A stretch of 19,004 bases of DNA from an uncultured Panacagrimonas sp. (GCA_946481265.1 CAMLNE010000036.1:1-19004), one strand, 5' to 3'; numbered from the stretch's first letter, positions 1 through 10,057 are shown. The notes: a model not told the origin generated them from the sequence alone. Numbers and translations: made by a program.

Positions 1-722
1 CCGGCTATCCGGCCGAGATGCTGGAGCTGGACGCCGACCTCGAGGCCGACCTGGGTATCGACTCGATCAAGCGCGTCGAGATCCTCGGCGCGCTGCGCAA
101 GGGTCTGCCGGCGGCTGCCGGCGTGGCGCTGCAGGGCCGCATGGAAACGCTCACGCGATCGCGCTCGCTGCGCGCCATCCTGGTCGAGATCGCCGACCTG
201 GCCGCTACGCCCGCCAACGCCCCCCTCACGACGGCAACCGTCGCCGCCCTGCTCCCGGTGACGGCGGTTGATCCGCGCGCGCTGCTGCTCGGCGTCGTCG
301 CCGAACGCACCGGCTATCCGGCCGAGATGCTGGAGCTGGACGCCGACCTCGAGGCCGACCTGGGCATCGACTCGATCAAGCGCGTCGAGATCCTGGGCGC
401 GCTGCGCAAGAACCTGCCACCGGCCGTCGCCGATGCGATGGCAGCACGCATGGAGACGCTGACGCGTGCGCGCAGCCTGGCCGCGATCCTCGCGCAGCTT
501 CCGGCGGCGATCGAAGAAACCGTTGCGCCCGTCACCCCCGATGCGGCTGCCGTGCCGGAACCGACGGCGGTCCCGGTGCCCGCGGATTTGCGCGGGCGCC
601 TGCTCGAGGTGGTGGCCGAGCGCACCGGCTATCCGGCCGAGATGCTGGAGCTGGACGCCGACCTCGAGGCGGATCTGGGCATCGACTCGATCAAGCGGGT
701 GGAGATTCTCGGCAGCCTGAAG
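1..722 (+). repeat. Tandem ACP-coding DNA repeat, three copies (period 309 and 315 bp)
   Basis: Copies begin at 1, 310 and 625. Copies 1 and 2 match at 99 of 101 bases over 1-101 and 310-410; the two differences are synonymous. Copy 3 is identical to both over its first 46 bases and then diverges mostly at third positions. The linkers between copies are much less alike, so the conserved block is the core around the phosphopantetheine serine. More copies probably lie to the left of the window. Near-identity at silent positions suggests homogenisation by gene conversion or recent duplication. Confidence 0.9.
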
Positions 723-2774
723 CGCGCGGCCGGCGCCGGCCTGGCGAGCGTCATGGGCGCGCGCATGGAACGGCTCACGCGGGCGCGCTCGCTGGCGCAG
801 ATCCTGGCCGAGCTGGAGGCGCCAGCAGCAGAGATGGCGCCGCCCGCGGCAGCCGCTGCCCTGTCGGCGGTGCAGCCGGCCAGCATCGAGTCGGCCACCG
901 TGCCGCGCTACGTCGTGAAGGCCGTCCCGGCACCGCGCGCCGAACGCGTGCTGCCGCCGAACGGGCTGGTGCTGGTGCTCGCGCCCGAGCACGCCGTTTC
1001 CCGGCACGTGCTGAAGGCGCTCGCCGCGCGCGGACTGTCGACGGTCCACATCACGCAAAGCGACGGCGACGCGATCCGCGAGGCCATCGCCGGCGCGCGC
1101 AGGACCCACGGCGCGGTAGGTGGGCTGCTGCACCTGCACGGCCTCGCCACGGATGCCGCGGCCAGCCTGGATGACTGGCGCCAGCTGTATCGGCGCGACC
1201 TGCTGAGCCTGTTCCACGCTGCGCAGGCCTGCCTGGCGGAGCTGCCGCAGATGCGCCTGATCGCGGCCAGCCGCCTGGGCGGCACCTTCGGCCGCGATGC
1301 GGTCGGCGCCGGCGCCCCGATCGCCGGCGGCGCCAACGGCCTGCTCAACTGCCTGCGCGCGGAATTCCCCACCGCCTGCGCCCGTGCTGTCGATTTCGAC
1401 GGCCAGTCCGACGCCGAGATCGCCGGCCTGCTGGTCGCCGAACTGCTCGCCGACACGGACGAGCCCGAGGCCGGCTACATCGGCGTCGAGCGCTTCGGCG
1501 GGCTCACGCTCGAGGAGCCACTGGTGCCCAATCCCTTCGGTGATGCGGTCGCGCCCGCTGCGGACTGGGTGCTGCTGGCCACCGGCGGCGCACGCGGCAT
1601 CACCGCGGAGATCATCGAGGAGCTGGCCTGTCCCGGCATGCAGCTGGTGCTGGTCGGACGCACCGCCGAGCCGGCCACCGAGGATCTCGCGCTGGCCACG
1701 CGCACGACCGAGGACGAGGTCCGCAAGCACCTGCTGTCGACCCGCCTTGCGCGCGGCGAGAGGCCGAAGCCGGCGGATGTCGAACGCGCGCTCGCGCGCG
1801 TCATGACCGACCGCGAGATCCGCGCCAGCCTCAAGCGCCTGCGCGCGACCGGCGCCACCGTCGACTACGTGCCCTGCGATGTGCGCGACCCGCTCGTCTT
1901 CGGCGGTCTGCTCGACCGCCTGTACGAGCGCTTCGGCCGCATCGACGCCGTGCTGCACGGCGCCGGCGTGATCGAGGACAAGCGCCTGGGCGACAAGACG
2001 GCCGACTCCTTCGAGCGCGTGCTCTCGACCAAGCTCGATCCGGCCTTCGTGCTGGCGCAGAAGCTGCGCCCGGAATCGCTCAAGGTGCTGGCCTTCTTCA
2101 CCTCGGTCGCCGGCCGCTACGGCAACCAGGGCCAGGCCGATTACGCCGCCGCCAACGAAGCGCTCAACCGCCTGGCCTGGGACCTGCACCGGCGCTGGAC
2201 CCAGGCGCGCGTGATCTCCATCAACTGGGGTCCCTGGGACGCCGGCATGGCCAGCGAGGGGGTCAAGCGCGCGCTGCGCGAACGGGGCATGGAACCGATC
2301 CCGGTCGCGGCGGGCCGCCGCTTCTTCCGCGAGGAACTCGAACACGGTCCTCGCCACGAGGTCGAGCTGGTGGCCGGGCGCGGCCCCTGGGGCCAGCGCG
2401 CGGAGGATCTCGCTGCGCCGCCGTGGACGCTCGAAGAGGTCTCGATGGAATCGGGTGGCGTGGTCAGTGCCCGCCTGAGCCTGGAGCCGGATGCGCAGGC
2501 GGCCGACCACCAGGCGCTGTCCGCCGCGATCCGGCAGCTCGTCGCGATCGGCTGGCGTGGCTGGAGCGTGACCGAGCTGCGCGAGTTCCGCGCCCCGGCG
2601 GCACCCGTCACGGAAGGTCGGCTGCGGGCGCGCGCCGCCGCGCACTCGGAGCCCGAGGCCCAGGCGGTCACCGTGGAGCTCACCGCGGCGGACAGCCGCG
2701 AAGTACTGGCGCGCGCCACGGTCATCCTGCGGCGCAGCGAGGACGCCCCGCTCAGCCAGCCGGCGGCGCCGTGA
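1..2774 (+). CDS. PfaA-like iterative type I polyketide/PUFA synthase, 3' part: tandem ACPs, pseudo-KR, KR
   Basis: The 5' end lies outside the window; the frame is open from base 3, and the ATG at 18 is inside an ACP, not a start. Numbering from that ATG, three ACP domains follow one another with phosphopantetheine serines in the motif LGIDSIKRVE at Ser16, Ser119 and Ser224, separated by Ala/Pro-rich linkers. Residues about 310-500 look like a structural pseudo-ketoreductase without a glycine-rich cofactor loop. Residues about 515-770 are an active-looking KR with the NADPH loop TGGARGI (522-528) and catalytic Ser696, Tyr709 and Asn713. The last 130 residues form an unassigned tail. Tandem ACPs followed by KR are typical of PfaA and related secondary-lipid synthases, in which carriers work in parallel to raise output. 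KS and AT are expected upstream. The stop overlaps the GTG of the next synthase gene. No enoyl reductase (PfaD) gene is in view, so the product cannot be named. Confidence 0.93.
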   Translation, partial: GYPAEMLELDADLEADLGIDSIKRVEILGALRKGLPAAAGVALQGRMETLTRSRSLRAILVEIADLAATPANAPLTTATVAALLPVTAVDPRALLLGVVAERTGYPAEMLELDADLEADLGIDSIKRVEILGALRKNLPPAVADAMAARMETLTRARSLAAILAQLPAAIEETVAPVTPDAAAVPEPTAVPVPADLRGRLLEVVAERTGYPAEMLELDADLEADLGIDSIKRVEILGSLKRAAGAGLASVMGARMERLTRARSLAQILAELEAPAAEMAPPAAAAALSAVQPASIESATVPRYVVKAVPAPRAERVLPPNGLVLVLAPEHAVSRHVLKALAARGLSTVHITQSDGDAIREAIAGARRTHGAVGGLLHLHGLATDAAASLDDWRQLYRRDLLSLFHAAQACLAELPQMRLIAASRLGGTFGRDAVGAGAPIAGGANGLLNCLRAEFPTACARAVDFDGQSDAEIAGLLVAELLADTDEPEAGYIGVERFGGLTLEEPLVPNPFGDAVAPAADWVLLATGGARGITAEIIEELACPGMQLVLVGRTAEPATEDLALATRTTEDEVRKHLLSTRLARGERPKPADVERALARVMTDREIRASLKRLRATGATVDYVPCDVRDPLVFGGLLDRLYERFGRIDAVLHGAGVIEDKRLGDKTADSFERVLSTKLDPAFVLAQKLRPESLKVLAFFTSVAGRYGNQGQADYAAANEALNRLAWDLHRRWTQARVISINWGPWDAGMASEGVKRALRERGMEPIPVAAGRRFFREELEHGPRHEVELVAGRGPWGQRAEDLAAPPWTLEEVSMESGGVVSARLSLEPDAQAADHQALSAAIRQLVAIGWRGWSVTELREFRAPAAPVTEGRLRARAAAHSEPEAQAVTVELTAADSREVLARATVILRRSEDAPLSQPAAP

Positions 2775-5700
2775 GCGGGCCGCTGCAGATCGCGATCGTC
2801 GGCCTCGCCGGCTGCTATCCGGAAGCGCGTGATGCCCGTACCTACTGGCGCAACATCCTGGCGCGGGTCGATGCGGTCACCGACGCGGATCCCGACTGGA
2901 TCGGACCGTACTTCGAGGAGAACACCACCGCCGACGATCGCACCTACACGGTCAAGGGCGGCTTCCTGCGCGACCTGGCGCGCGTCGATCCGCAGGCCTT
3001 CGGCGTCATGCCGAGTGTCGCCGCCGGCAGCGATCCCGATCACCTGATCACGCTCAAGCTCGCGCGCGACGCCCTGGCCGACGCCGGATACCTCGAGCGC
3101 GCCTTCGACCGCGAGCGCGCCGGCATCATCATCGGCCGCGGCACCTACGGGAACCGTGCGCTCGGCGGCATGCTCGCGCGCGGATTCTTCTTCGACCAGA
3201 TGCTCGAGGTCGTGCAGCGGCTGCGTCCGGATTTCAGCGACGCCGACCTGCGCGAGTTGCGCGCCGCCTTCAAGCAGCAGCTGCCGCCGCACACCGGTGA
3301 GCACGTCGGCGTGCTCACGCCCAACGTGATCGCCGGGCTGGTTGCCAACCGCCTCGACCTGATGGGGCCGAGCTACATCGTCGATGCGGCCTGCGCCTCG
3401 ACGATGATGGCGCTGGAGGCGGCGGTGCGCGAGCTGCAGTCGGGGCGCTGCGACCTGATGCTCACCGGCGGGGTCCACTCCCACACGCCGCCGCAGCTGT
3501 TCATCCAGTTCTGCCTGATCAACGCGCTGTCGCGCGGCCGCATCCGGCCGTTCCAGAAAGGCGCCGACGGCACCCTGCTCGGTGAAGGCGCCGGCCTGCT
3601 GGTGCTCAAGCGCCTGGCCGATGCCGAACGCGACGGCGATCGCGTCTACGCCGTGATCCAGGGCATCGGCACCGCCTCCGACGGCCGGGCCAAGGGCCTG
3701 CTCGCGCCCCGCCTCGAGGGCCAGGTGCTCGCCATCCGCCGCGCCTACCAGAGCAGCGGCATCGACCCGCACTCGATCGACCTGATCGAGGCCCATGGCA
3801 CCGGCACGCCGATCGGCGATCTCACCGAGATCCAGGCGCTGTCGGCGGTCTTCGGCGGACGCGGCGCCGGACCGAAGATCGCGCTGTCGGCGGTCAAGTC
3901 GATGATCGGCCACTGCATGCCCGCCAGCGGCGCGGCGGCGCTGATCAAGACCGCGCTCGCGCTGCATCACAAGGTGCTGCCGCCGATGCTCTGCGACGAG
4001 CCGGATCCGGAACTGCACCTCGAACGCACGCCCTTCTACATCAACACCCAGGCACGGCCCTGGCTGCATGGGCAGGAGACCCCGCGCCGGGCGGCCGCCG
4101 ACGCCTTCGGTTTCGGCGGCATCAACTCGCACGTGATCCTCGAGGAGCATGCACCGACCGCGCGCAGCACCTCGGTGAGCGTGCTGCACGCGCCGGGACG
4201 ATCGGAACTCGTGCTGCTGGGCGCCGCTTCGGCGGCGGAGCTGGCGGCGCGTGCGCGCCAAGCGCTCGCCCACCTGCGCGGCGCGCAGCCCGCCACGCTC
4301 GAGCAGATCGCGGCGGCCTGCGCCCGCATCGCCCAGGGTGAGCACCGCCTGGCGCTGGTCGCGACCGGCAGCGAAGACCTGCAGAAGAAGCTCGAGGAGG
4401 CGATCGGCCGCCTCGAGGGCGCGGATTGCGCCCCGTTCCGCACGCGCGGCGGCGTCCACTACGGCGTCGGCGCGGCGCCCGGCAAGCTGTGCTTCCTGTT
4501 CCCGGGCGAGGGCTCGCAGTACCCCGGCATGCTCGCGGACCTGTGCATGTCGTTTCCATCGGTGCGCGACTGGTTCGACGTGATCGAGCAGAACGCGATC
4601 GGTCGCGGCGCCGAATCGCGTGCGGCCATCCTCTACCCGGCCCCCACGCTGCTCGACGAAGAGCAGCGCCAGCGTCTCGAGCGCAGGCTGTTCGACATGG
4701 ACGTGGCGGCCGAAAGCGTCTTCGCCGCCAGCCTGGGCCTCTACGCCCTGTTCAGCGAACTCGGCTTCCAGCCGCAGGCCCTGCTCGGTCACAGCACCGG
4801 CGAGAACACCGCACTGGCGGTGTGGACGCGCGGCGCGACCGAGCATCGCGGCCGCATCCTCGAGGCGGTCCGCTCGCTCGGCGCGCTCTACCGTCGGCTC
4901 GATGCCGGCGGCCAGATCCTCTCCGGAACCCTGCTCACGGTCGGCGCGCTCAAGCCCGCGACGCATGCCGCGCTGCTGGCCGACAGCGGCGAACTGGTGG
5001 TGGCGATGGACAACTGCCCCAACCAGCTCGTGCTGTTCGGATCGCCGCAGGCGGCGCAGCGTCTACAGGAAAAACTCGCCGCCGAGGGCGCGGTGTGCGC
5101 GGCCCTGCCCTTCGGTCGCGCCTACCACACGCCGGCCTTCCGGCCGATGGCCGAGGCGATCCTCAAGTACTACTCGAGCATCGAGATCGCCGAGCCCCTG
5201 GATGGCATCGATCTCTACAGCGCCTGCAGCACCGCCACCTTCCCTCGCGACACGGGCGGCATCTGCGCGCTGACCGCGCGGCAGTGGGAATCGCCGGTCC
5301 GCTTCACGCAGACGATCCGGCGCCTGCATGACGACGGCTACCGGGTCTTCGTCGAACTCGGGCCGAGCGGAAACCTGACGTCCTTCGTCGGCGACATCCT
5401 GCGCGGCCACACCGACGTGCTGGCCCTGGCGAGCAACAGCCGTCGCAAGGCGGGCGTCGACCAGCTGCACGCCACGCTGGCCCAGCTGCACGCCGCCGGC
5501 GTGCGTTTCGACGCCGGGCGCCTGTTCGCCAACCGCGACCTCGACGCGCCCGACCTGCTCGAGGCGCCGCGGGCGCCGGGACGCGCGCTGCAGCCGCTCA
5601 CGCTGCGCATGCCCACGGTGCGACTGCCGGAGAAATTCGCCCGCCCGCTGCCGGCAGGCGCAGCGGCCGTACCCGTCGCCGCTGCCACACCGGCGACCGT

Positions 5701-7630
5701 TGCCGCGACGGCGGCATCCGCCGATCCGCGCAGCGCGGCGCTGCAGGCGCACTTCGCGCTCATGCAGGAATTTCTGGACAGCCAGGCGCGCGTGATGGGC
5801 CTGGCCGGCGTCGCCGCTGCCGTCGGCGGGGCGCATGCCCCGGCGCCGCTCGCGCCCTCGCCCATGCCGATGGCGACGACGCCGGTGGATCCCGACTTTC
5901 CCCTGCTCGGCCGCGAGGTGACGATCCAGGACGGTCGCCTGGTCGCCGAACGCGAGTTCGACCTGGCGCACGACCTCGTGCTGCTCGACCACGCGATCGG
6001 GGCCCGGCCCTCGACTCGCGACCTCGCGCTGCGCCCGCTGTCGGTGATCCCCTTCACCTTCAGCATGGAACTGATCGCCGAGGCGGCGGTGCGGCTGGAC
6101 GGTCGGCCCGGACAGGTGGTCGTCGCCGTCGAGAACGCACGCGGCAGCCGCTGGCTGTCGCTCGACGATGGGCGCACGCGCCTGCGCATCGTGGCGCAGC
6201 GCGAAACCGGCGAGGGCCCGGTCGGCTGCCGTGTCTTCCTGCTCGGCGCCACGATGCCGGCCGAGGGCATGTTGGTCTTCGAGGGCAGCGTGCGCCTGGC
6301 CGGACACTACCCGGCGGCGCCTGCGGCCCCGGCATGGCCGTCCACGGACAGCGAGCCTCCGCACTGGCACACGCCGGGCAACGTCTACCGTCACGGCATG
6401 TTCCACGGCCCGCGCCTGCAGGGCTGCACGCAGGTGCGCCGCTGGGGCCCCGGCGGCATGGAGGCGAATCTCGCCGCGCTGCCCACCGACCACTACTTCG
6501 CGGGCGTGACCACGCCGCGTTTCCAGTTCGATGCCGCGCTGCTCGACGCCGCCGGCCAGCTCGCCGGCTTCTGGCTGCGCGAGCGCCATGCCGACGTGCG
6601 CAACTGCTTTCCCTTCCGCGTGCGCTCACTGCAGCTGTATGCGCCCCCGCCGCCGGGCGGGACACCGGTGGAGTGCCGCGGCCGCATCCGCATGGAGGGG
6701 GCGACGCAGCTCGAGGCGCGCTGGGACCTGCTCGATCGCAGCGGCCGCCTGCTGATGCGGGCCGATGGCTGGGAGGACCGCGTGTTCAGCGTGCCGGACC
6801 GCTTCGCCGCCTTTCGCGCCAATCCTTCCACCGCGCCGCTGAGCAGCCCGGCCCTGGCCGATCGCCTGCCGTCGGAGCTTTGCCTGCGTCACCTGCTGCC
6901 GCTGCCCGCCGGCCTGCTCGAGGATGGCGGCGGCATCTGGATGCGCGTGGTCGCCCACATGTGCCTGGGCGCCGAGGAACTGCGCGACTTCGCGGCGCTG
7001 CCGGCGCGCGGACCGCGTCGCGAGGAATGGCTGCTCGGTCGCCTGGTGGCCAAGGATGCGGTGCGCGACTGGTATCGCCTGCGCTGCCAGGTCCAGCTCG
7101 CGCCCGCCGACGTCCAGATCCTTGCCGATCCCGGCGGTGCACCGCGTGTGCATTGCACCGCCGTGGCGATGGCGCCGCCATGCGTGTCCCTGTCCCACAG
7201 TCGCGGGCATGCCTGCGCCGTGGCCGGCGATGCCGGCGTGAGCATCGGGCTGGACTACCAGCGCATCGAGAACCTGCGTCTCGAGGCGCTGGTGCAGGGC
7301 GCGCTGGTACCGGAAGAAGTGGCCCTGATCTCCACCGAGCTGCCGGCCGAGCGCCTGCGCCGTGCCACCGCGCTGTGGACCGCCAAGGAAGCGGCGGCCA
7401 AGGCCGCCGGCACCGGCCTGCTCGGTCGGCCGCGCGACTGGGTCGTGGTCGCCGCACGCCTGGATCGCCGCGCCGACGAACCGACCGTTGCTCGCGTGCG
7501 CCACGCCGGGCGCGATCACGACGTGGCGCTGCACTTCGACCCCGACAACAACGCCGTGCTCGCGCTATGCGTGGCGCAGGCCGGCGCCGACGTGGTATCC
7601 CCCCACCCCAGTACCGAAACACCGACCTGA
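2771..7630 (+). CDS. Type I PKS subunit: KS-AT-DH with integrated phosphopantetheinyl transferase
   Basis: This 1619-aa protein starts at a GTG overlapping the previous stop (GTGA). The frame is open further upstream, but earlier starts lie inside the ACP/KR gene and the KS begins right after this GTG (PLQIAIVGLAG). KS spans about 5-460 with Cys208 (DAACAS), His342 (EAHGTGT) and His381 (MIGH). AT spans about 570-880 with the loop FPGEGSQY, nucleophile Ser675 in GHSTGE and His786 in YHTP. An Ala/Pro-rich linker holds a conserved-looking helix (AHFALMQEFLDSQ). The dehydratase at about 1040-1360 has two hotdog halves, with His1074 (LLDHAIG) and Asp1259 (ALLDAAGQ), plus the motif YRHGMFHGPRLQG. 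A Sfp-type PPTase fills about 1385-1610, with Asp1495 (IGLD) and WTAKEAAAK at 1536-1544. It probably condenses and dehydrates chains carried on the upstream ACPs and activates those ACPs itself. The DH and PPTase arrangement recalls both PUFA synthases and enediyne-type PKSs; the exact class is uncertain. Confidence 0.93.
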   Translation: MSGPLQIAIVGLAGCYPEARDARTYWRNILARVDAVTDADPDWIGPYFEENTTADDRTYTVKGGFLRDLARVDPQAFGVMPSVAAGSDPDHLITLKLARDALADAGYLERAFDRERAGIIIGRGTYGNRALGGMLARGFFFDQMLEVVQRLRPDFSDADLRELRAAFKQQLPPHTGEHVGVLTPNVIAGLVANRLDLMGPSYIVDAACASTMMALEAAVRELQSGRCDLMLTGGVHSHTPPQLFIQFCLINALSRGRIRPFQKGADGTLLGEGAGLLVLKRLADAERDGDRVYAVIQGIGTASDGRAKGLLAPRLEGQVLAIRRAYQSSGIDPHSIDLIEAHGTGTPIGDLTEIQALSAVFGGRGAGPKIALSAVKSMIGHCMPASGAAALIKTALALHHKVLPPMLCDEPDPELHLERTPFYINTQARPWLHGQETPRRAAADAFGFGGINSHVILEEHAPTARSTSVSVLHAPGRSELVLLGAASAAELAARARQALAHLRGAQPATLEQIAAACARIAQGEHRLALVATGSEDLQKKLEEAIGRLEGADCAPFRTRGGVHYGVGAAPGKLCFLFPGEGSQYPGMLADLCMSFPSVRDWFDVIEQNAIGRGAESRAAILYPAPTLLDEEQRQRLERRLFDMDVAAESVFAASLGLYALFSELGFQPQALLGHSTGENTALAVWTRGATEHRGRILEAVRSLGALYRRLDAGGQILSGTLLTVGALKPATHAALLADSGELVVAMDNCPNQLVLFGSPQAAQRLQEKLAAEGAVCAALPFGRAYHTPAFRPMAEAILKYYSSIEIAEPLDGIDLYSACSTATFPRDTGGICALTARQWESPVRFTQTIRRLHDDGYRVFVELGPSGNLTSFVGDILRGHTDVLALASNSRRKAGVDQLHATLAQLHAAGVRFDAGRLFANRDLDAPDLLEAPRAPGRALQPLTLRMPTVRLPEKFARPLPAGAAAVPVAAATPATVAATAASADPRSAALQAHFALMQEFLDSQARVMGLAGVAAAVGGAHAPAPLAPSPMPMATTPVDPDFPLLGREVTIQDGRLVAEREFDLAHDLVLLDHAIGARPSTRDLALRPLSVIPFTFSMELIAEAAVRLDGRPGQVVVAVENARGSRWLSLDDGRTRLRIVAQRETGEGPVGCRVFLLGATMPAEGMLVFEGSVRLAGHYPAAPAAPAWPSTDSEPPHWHTPGNVYRHGMFHGPRLQGCTQVRRWGPGGMEANLAALPTDHYFAGVTTPRFQFDAALLDAAGQLAGFWLRERHADVRNCFPFRVRSLQLYAPPPPGGTPVECRGRIRMEGATQLEARWDLLDRSGRLLMRADGWEDRVFSVPDRFAAFRANPSTAPLSSPALADRLPSELCLRHLLPLPAGLLEDGGGIWMRVVAHMCLGAEELRDFAALPARGPRREEWLLGRLVAKDAVRDWYRLRCQVQLAPADVQILADPGGAPRVHCTAVAMAPPCVSLSHSRGHACAVAGDAGVSIGLDYQRIENLRLEALVQGALVPEEVALISTELPAERLRRATALWTAKEAAAKAAGTGLLGRPRDWVVVAARLDRRADEPTVARVRHAGRDHDVALHFDPDNNAVLALCVAQAGADVVSPHPSTETPT

Positions 7631-7634
7631 AGAC

Positions 7635-9260
7635 GTGACGACCGCAGCCAGCCCCAGCTCGACCCGCACCCTGTTCATCGGCCTCGATGGCTGCACCTTC
7701 ACGGTGCTCGACCAGCTCACGCAGGACCTGCCGGGCGAAGGCATCACGATGCCGTTCCTGAAGTCCCTGATGGAACGTGGCGTGCGCGCCAAGCTGCGCT
7801 CCACGCCCAATCCCCTGACGCCGCCAGCCTGGTGCTCGATCATGACCGGGCGCAATCCCGGCGAGCACGGCGTGTTCGACTTCATCCGTGCCGAGGACAA
7901 GGGCGGCGAGGTGTTCTGGACCCTGTACGACGCACGCGACATCGACGCGGAAACGATCTGGTCGATCTGCTCGCGCCGGAACCGCAGCGTCGCCGCGCTC
8001 AACTTCCCGCTGACCGCGCCGGCACCCGAGGACCTGAAGGGCTCGATCGTGCCCGGCTTCATCCCGGCCAAGCACCTGCGCCGCAACACGCATCCGCGCG
8101 AACTGTTCGAGCGCATCAAGACCGAGATTCCCGGCTTCGATCCCAAGGAACTGGCCTGGGACTTCGACAAGGAAAAGCAGGCGATGGAGTCGCTGTCGGC
8201 AGACGAGACGGCGCAGTGGGTGCGCTATCACCTGCCGCGCGAGGAGCAGTGGTTCCGCGTCGCGGAATTCATCCTGCGCAAGGATGCACCGGAACTGATG
8301 GCCGTCATGTTCGATGGCACCGACAAGATCCAGCACCAGGCCTGGCCGTGGCTGGACCGCAGCCTGCTGCCGGCGCAGCCGCAGGATCACGACCGCCTGA
8401 TGCGGCAGGTCTGCCTGGAGTACTTCCGCAACCTGGACGGTTATATCGAGAAGCTGGTGACCATGGCGGGGCCGCACACCCAGGTGTTCTTCGCCTCCGA
8501 TCACGGCTTCACGGCGTCCACCTTCGTGCTGCGCATCAACACCTTCCTCGCCGAGAAGGGCTACCTGGCCTGGGCGCAGAACGACGGCAGCGACATGGCC
8601 GCGCGGCGCGAGAACGCCGACTTCGCCAACCTGGACTGGTCGAAGACCACGGCGTACTGCCGCACGCCCTCGTCCAATGGCATCCATATCCGTGTCGCCG
8701 AGAAGCCCGGCGATCCCGGCATCGCGCCGGACGACTACGAGGCGTTCCGCGACAGGCTGATCGCCGACCTGCTCGGGCTGCGCGATCCGCGCAGCGGCGA
8801 GCCGGTGATCGTCGACGTGCTCAAGCGCGAGGACTGGTTCCCGGGCACCCACATGAAGCGCGCCTGCGACCTCACCCTGGTGCTGCGCGATCATGGCTTC
8901 GTGTCGATCAAGAACTACACGCCGGCCGTGGTCGACCGTCCGCACGCGGCGGGCACCCATCATCCCGACGGCATCTTCATGGCCGTCGGGCCGGGCATTC
9001 CCGCCGCCGGCATGGTCGGGATGCGCCAGATCGTGGACGTGGCGCCGACCCTGCTCTACAGCGCGGGCATCGCGGTGCCCTCCGACTTCGAGGGCGAGGT
9101 TCCCCGGACCTTCTTCAGCGCGGAGCACTTCGCGGCGAATCCGGTCAAGCAGGGCGCGCGCACGCGGCCATCGAAGCGGCGCCAGCTCGACCAGGAAATG
9201 GACGCCGGCGAAAAGCAGCAGATCATCGAGCAGCTGCAGATGCTCGGATACATGGAATGA
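7635..9260 (+). CDS. Alkaline-phosphatase-superfamily phosphodiesterase/phosphohydrolase (type I PDE-like)
   Basis: The GTG four bases after the PKS stop gives 541 aa. The next Met, at 7749, would remove the first metal-binding motif, so the GTG is preferred although the ribosome site is weak. Metal-ligand motifs appear in the usual order for this superfamily: LFIGLDG (Asp18), a nucleophile region PLTPPAW (Thr62) followed by [23 protein letters not shown] (Asp227-His234), FFASDHGF (Asp289, His290) and AGTHHPDG (His442/His443). No signal peptide is visible, so it should act in the cytoplasm. The family hydrolyses or transfers phosphate mono- and diesters, and the substrate here is unknown. Its place between a PKS and an acyltransferase/ACP pair suggests it acts on a phosphorylated or carrier-derived form of the product, but that is inference. 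It ends in an ATGA overlap with the next gene. Confidence 0.88.
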   Translation: MTTAASPSSTRTLFIGLDGCTFTVLDQLTQDLPGEGITMPFLKSLMERGVRAKLRSTPNPLTPPAWCSIMTGRNPGEHGVFDFIRAEDKGGEVFWTLYDARDIDAETIWSICSRRNRSVAALNFPLTAPAPEDLKGSIVPGFIPAKHLRRNTHPRELFERIKTEIPGFDPKELAWDFDKEKQAMESLSADETAQWVRYHLPREEQWFRVAEFILRKDAPELMAVMFDGTDKIQHQAWPWLDRSLLPAQPQDHDRLMRQVCLEYFRNLDGYIEKLVTMAGPHTQVFFASDHGFTASTFVLRINTFLAEKGYLAWAQNDGSDMAARRENADFANLDWSKTTAYCRTPSSNGIHIRVAEKPGDPGIAPDDYEAFRDRLIADLLGLRDPRSGEPVIVDVLKREDWFPGTHMKRACDLTLVLRDHGFVSIKNYTPAVVDRPHAAGTHHPDGIFMAVGPGIPAAGMVGMRQIVDVAPTLLYSAGIAVPSDFEGEVPRTFFSAEHFAANPVKQGARTRPSKRRQLDQEMDAGEKQQIIEQLQMLGYME

Positions 9261-10057
9261 CGGGATCGGCACCAGACGCCATGGGTCCCGAGGCGCTGCG
9301 CGCGCGCGGGCTGATGATCTCCGGCGCATCCCAGATGCGCGGCGAACTGCGCTACGAGCGCCCGGCCTGGGTGTTCGGCCACCGGCTGAAGAACTGCACG
9401 GTCGGCGCGTTCACGTTCTTCAACGCGGCCGGCTCGACCAGTGCCTACCGCGTGCGCTTCGGGCGCTACTCGCAGATCGGCGAGTCCTCCATCATCGGAC
9501 CGCCCGAGCATCCGCACGACTGGTTCAGCAACCATCCCTTCGCCTTCACCCGTCCCACGCACCTGCCGAGCATGTACCAGATGCCGGAATTCGTGCGCCT
9601 GGCACCGGATGAATCCGACGGCCCCTCGTTCGCCGAACAGGCACCGAACGACACCGTGATCGGCCACGAGGCCTATGTCGGCGCCAACTGCTTCATCAAG
9701 CGCGGCGTGACGATCGGCGACGGCGCCGTGATCGGCGCGCGCAGTCTGGTGACACGCGACATCCCGCCCTATGCCGTGGCCGTGGGCTCGCCCGCACGGG
9801 TGATCCGCCTGCGCTTCGCCGAAGACCTGGTGCAGCGCTTCCTCGCGCTGCAGTGGTGGCGCTTCGACCTGGCGCCGTGGAAGCGCAGCGTGGACTTCTC
9901 CCAGGTGGAGGCGACGCTCGCGTTCCTGGAGGAGCGCAAGGCCGGCGGCGAACTCCAGCCCCTGCGACCGGACAGCTATCGTCTGCGCGGATCCGAGCAG
10001 GATCTCTGCGCCGAGAAACTCGACCAGCCTCTCTTCTTTTCCGAGTCGACGTCATGA
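9257..10057 (+). CDS. XAT-type hexapeptide-repeat (left-handed beta-helix) acyltransferase
   Basis: This 266-aa protein starts at an ATG overlapping the stop of the phosphodiesterase (ATGA); an in-frame ATG at 9281 is a possible alternative. Hexapeptide repeats run through the middle ([22 protein letters not shown], then [30 protein letters not shown]). The segment [12 protein letters not shown] resembles the catalytic-loop region of xenobiotic acetyltransferases such as CatB/Vat, where a His activates the acceptor hydroxyl. The following LQWWRFDL matches the C-terminal WW motif of that family. Members are usually trimers of about 210 aa that transfer an acetyl group from CoA. This one is longer at both ends, and the ACP gene directly downstream makes an acyl-ACP donor possible (inference). 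Acetyl-CoA-dependent O-acetylation of the pathway product is the simpler alternative. Confidence 0.87.
   Translation: MTGSAPDAMGPEALRARGLMISGASQMRGELRYERPAWVFGHRLKNCTVGAFTFFNAAGSTSAYRVRFGRYSQIGESSIIGPPEHPHDWFSNHPFAFTRPTHLPSMYQMPEFVRLAPDESDGPSFAEQAPNDTVIGHEAYVGANCFIKRGVTIGDGAVIGARSLVTRDIPPYAVAVGSPARVIRLRFAEDLVQRFLALQWWRFDLAPWKRSVDFSQVEATLAFLEERKAGGELQPLRPDSYRLRGSEQDLCAEKLDQPLFFSESTS

Noticed and set aside
1..722. CRISPR-like or satellite repeat
   Set aside because: The periodicity is explained by tandem ACP domains in one reading frame.
2141..4966. Long 941-aa open frame on the minus strand
   Set aside because: It lies opposite the KR end and the KS/AT coding region, which have clear motifs. 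Its composition (Arg, Ala, Gly, Asp, Gln) is typical of a GC-rich antisense shadow.
1..7630. Canonical EPA/DHA pfaABCDE locus
   Set aside because: The second gene lacks a CLF and second DH and carries a PPTase; no separate PfaB or PfaD follows. A PUFA product cannot be claimed.
7832..9256. 5' part of the long frame that contains the acyltransferase gene
   Set aside because: It overlaps the phosphodiesterase in another frame and is Arg-rich and featureless; hexapeptide repeats appear only after the ATG at 9257.
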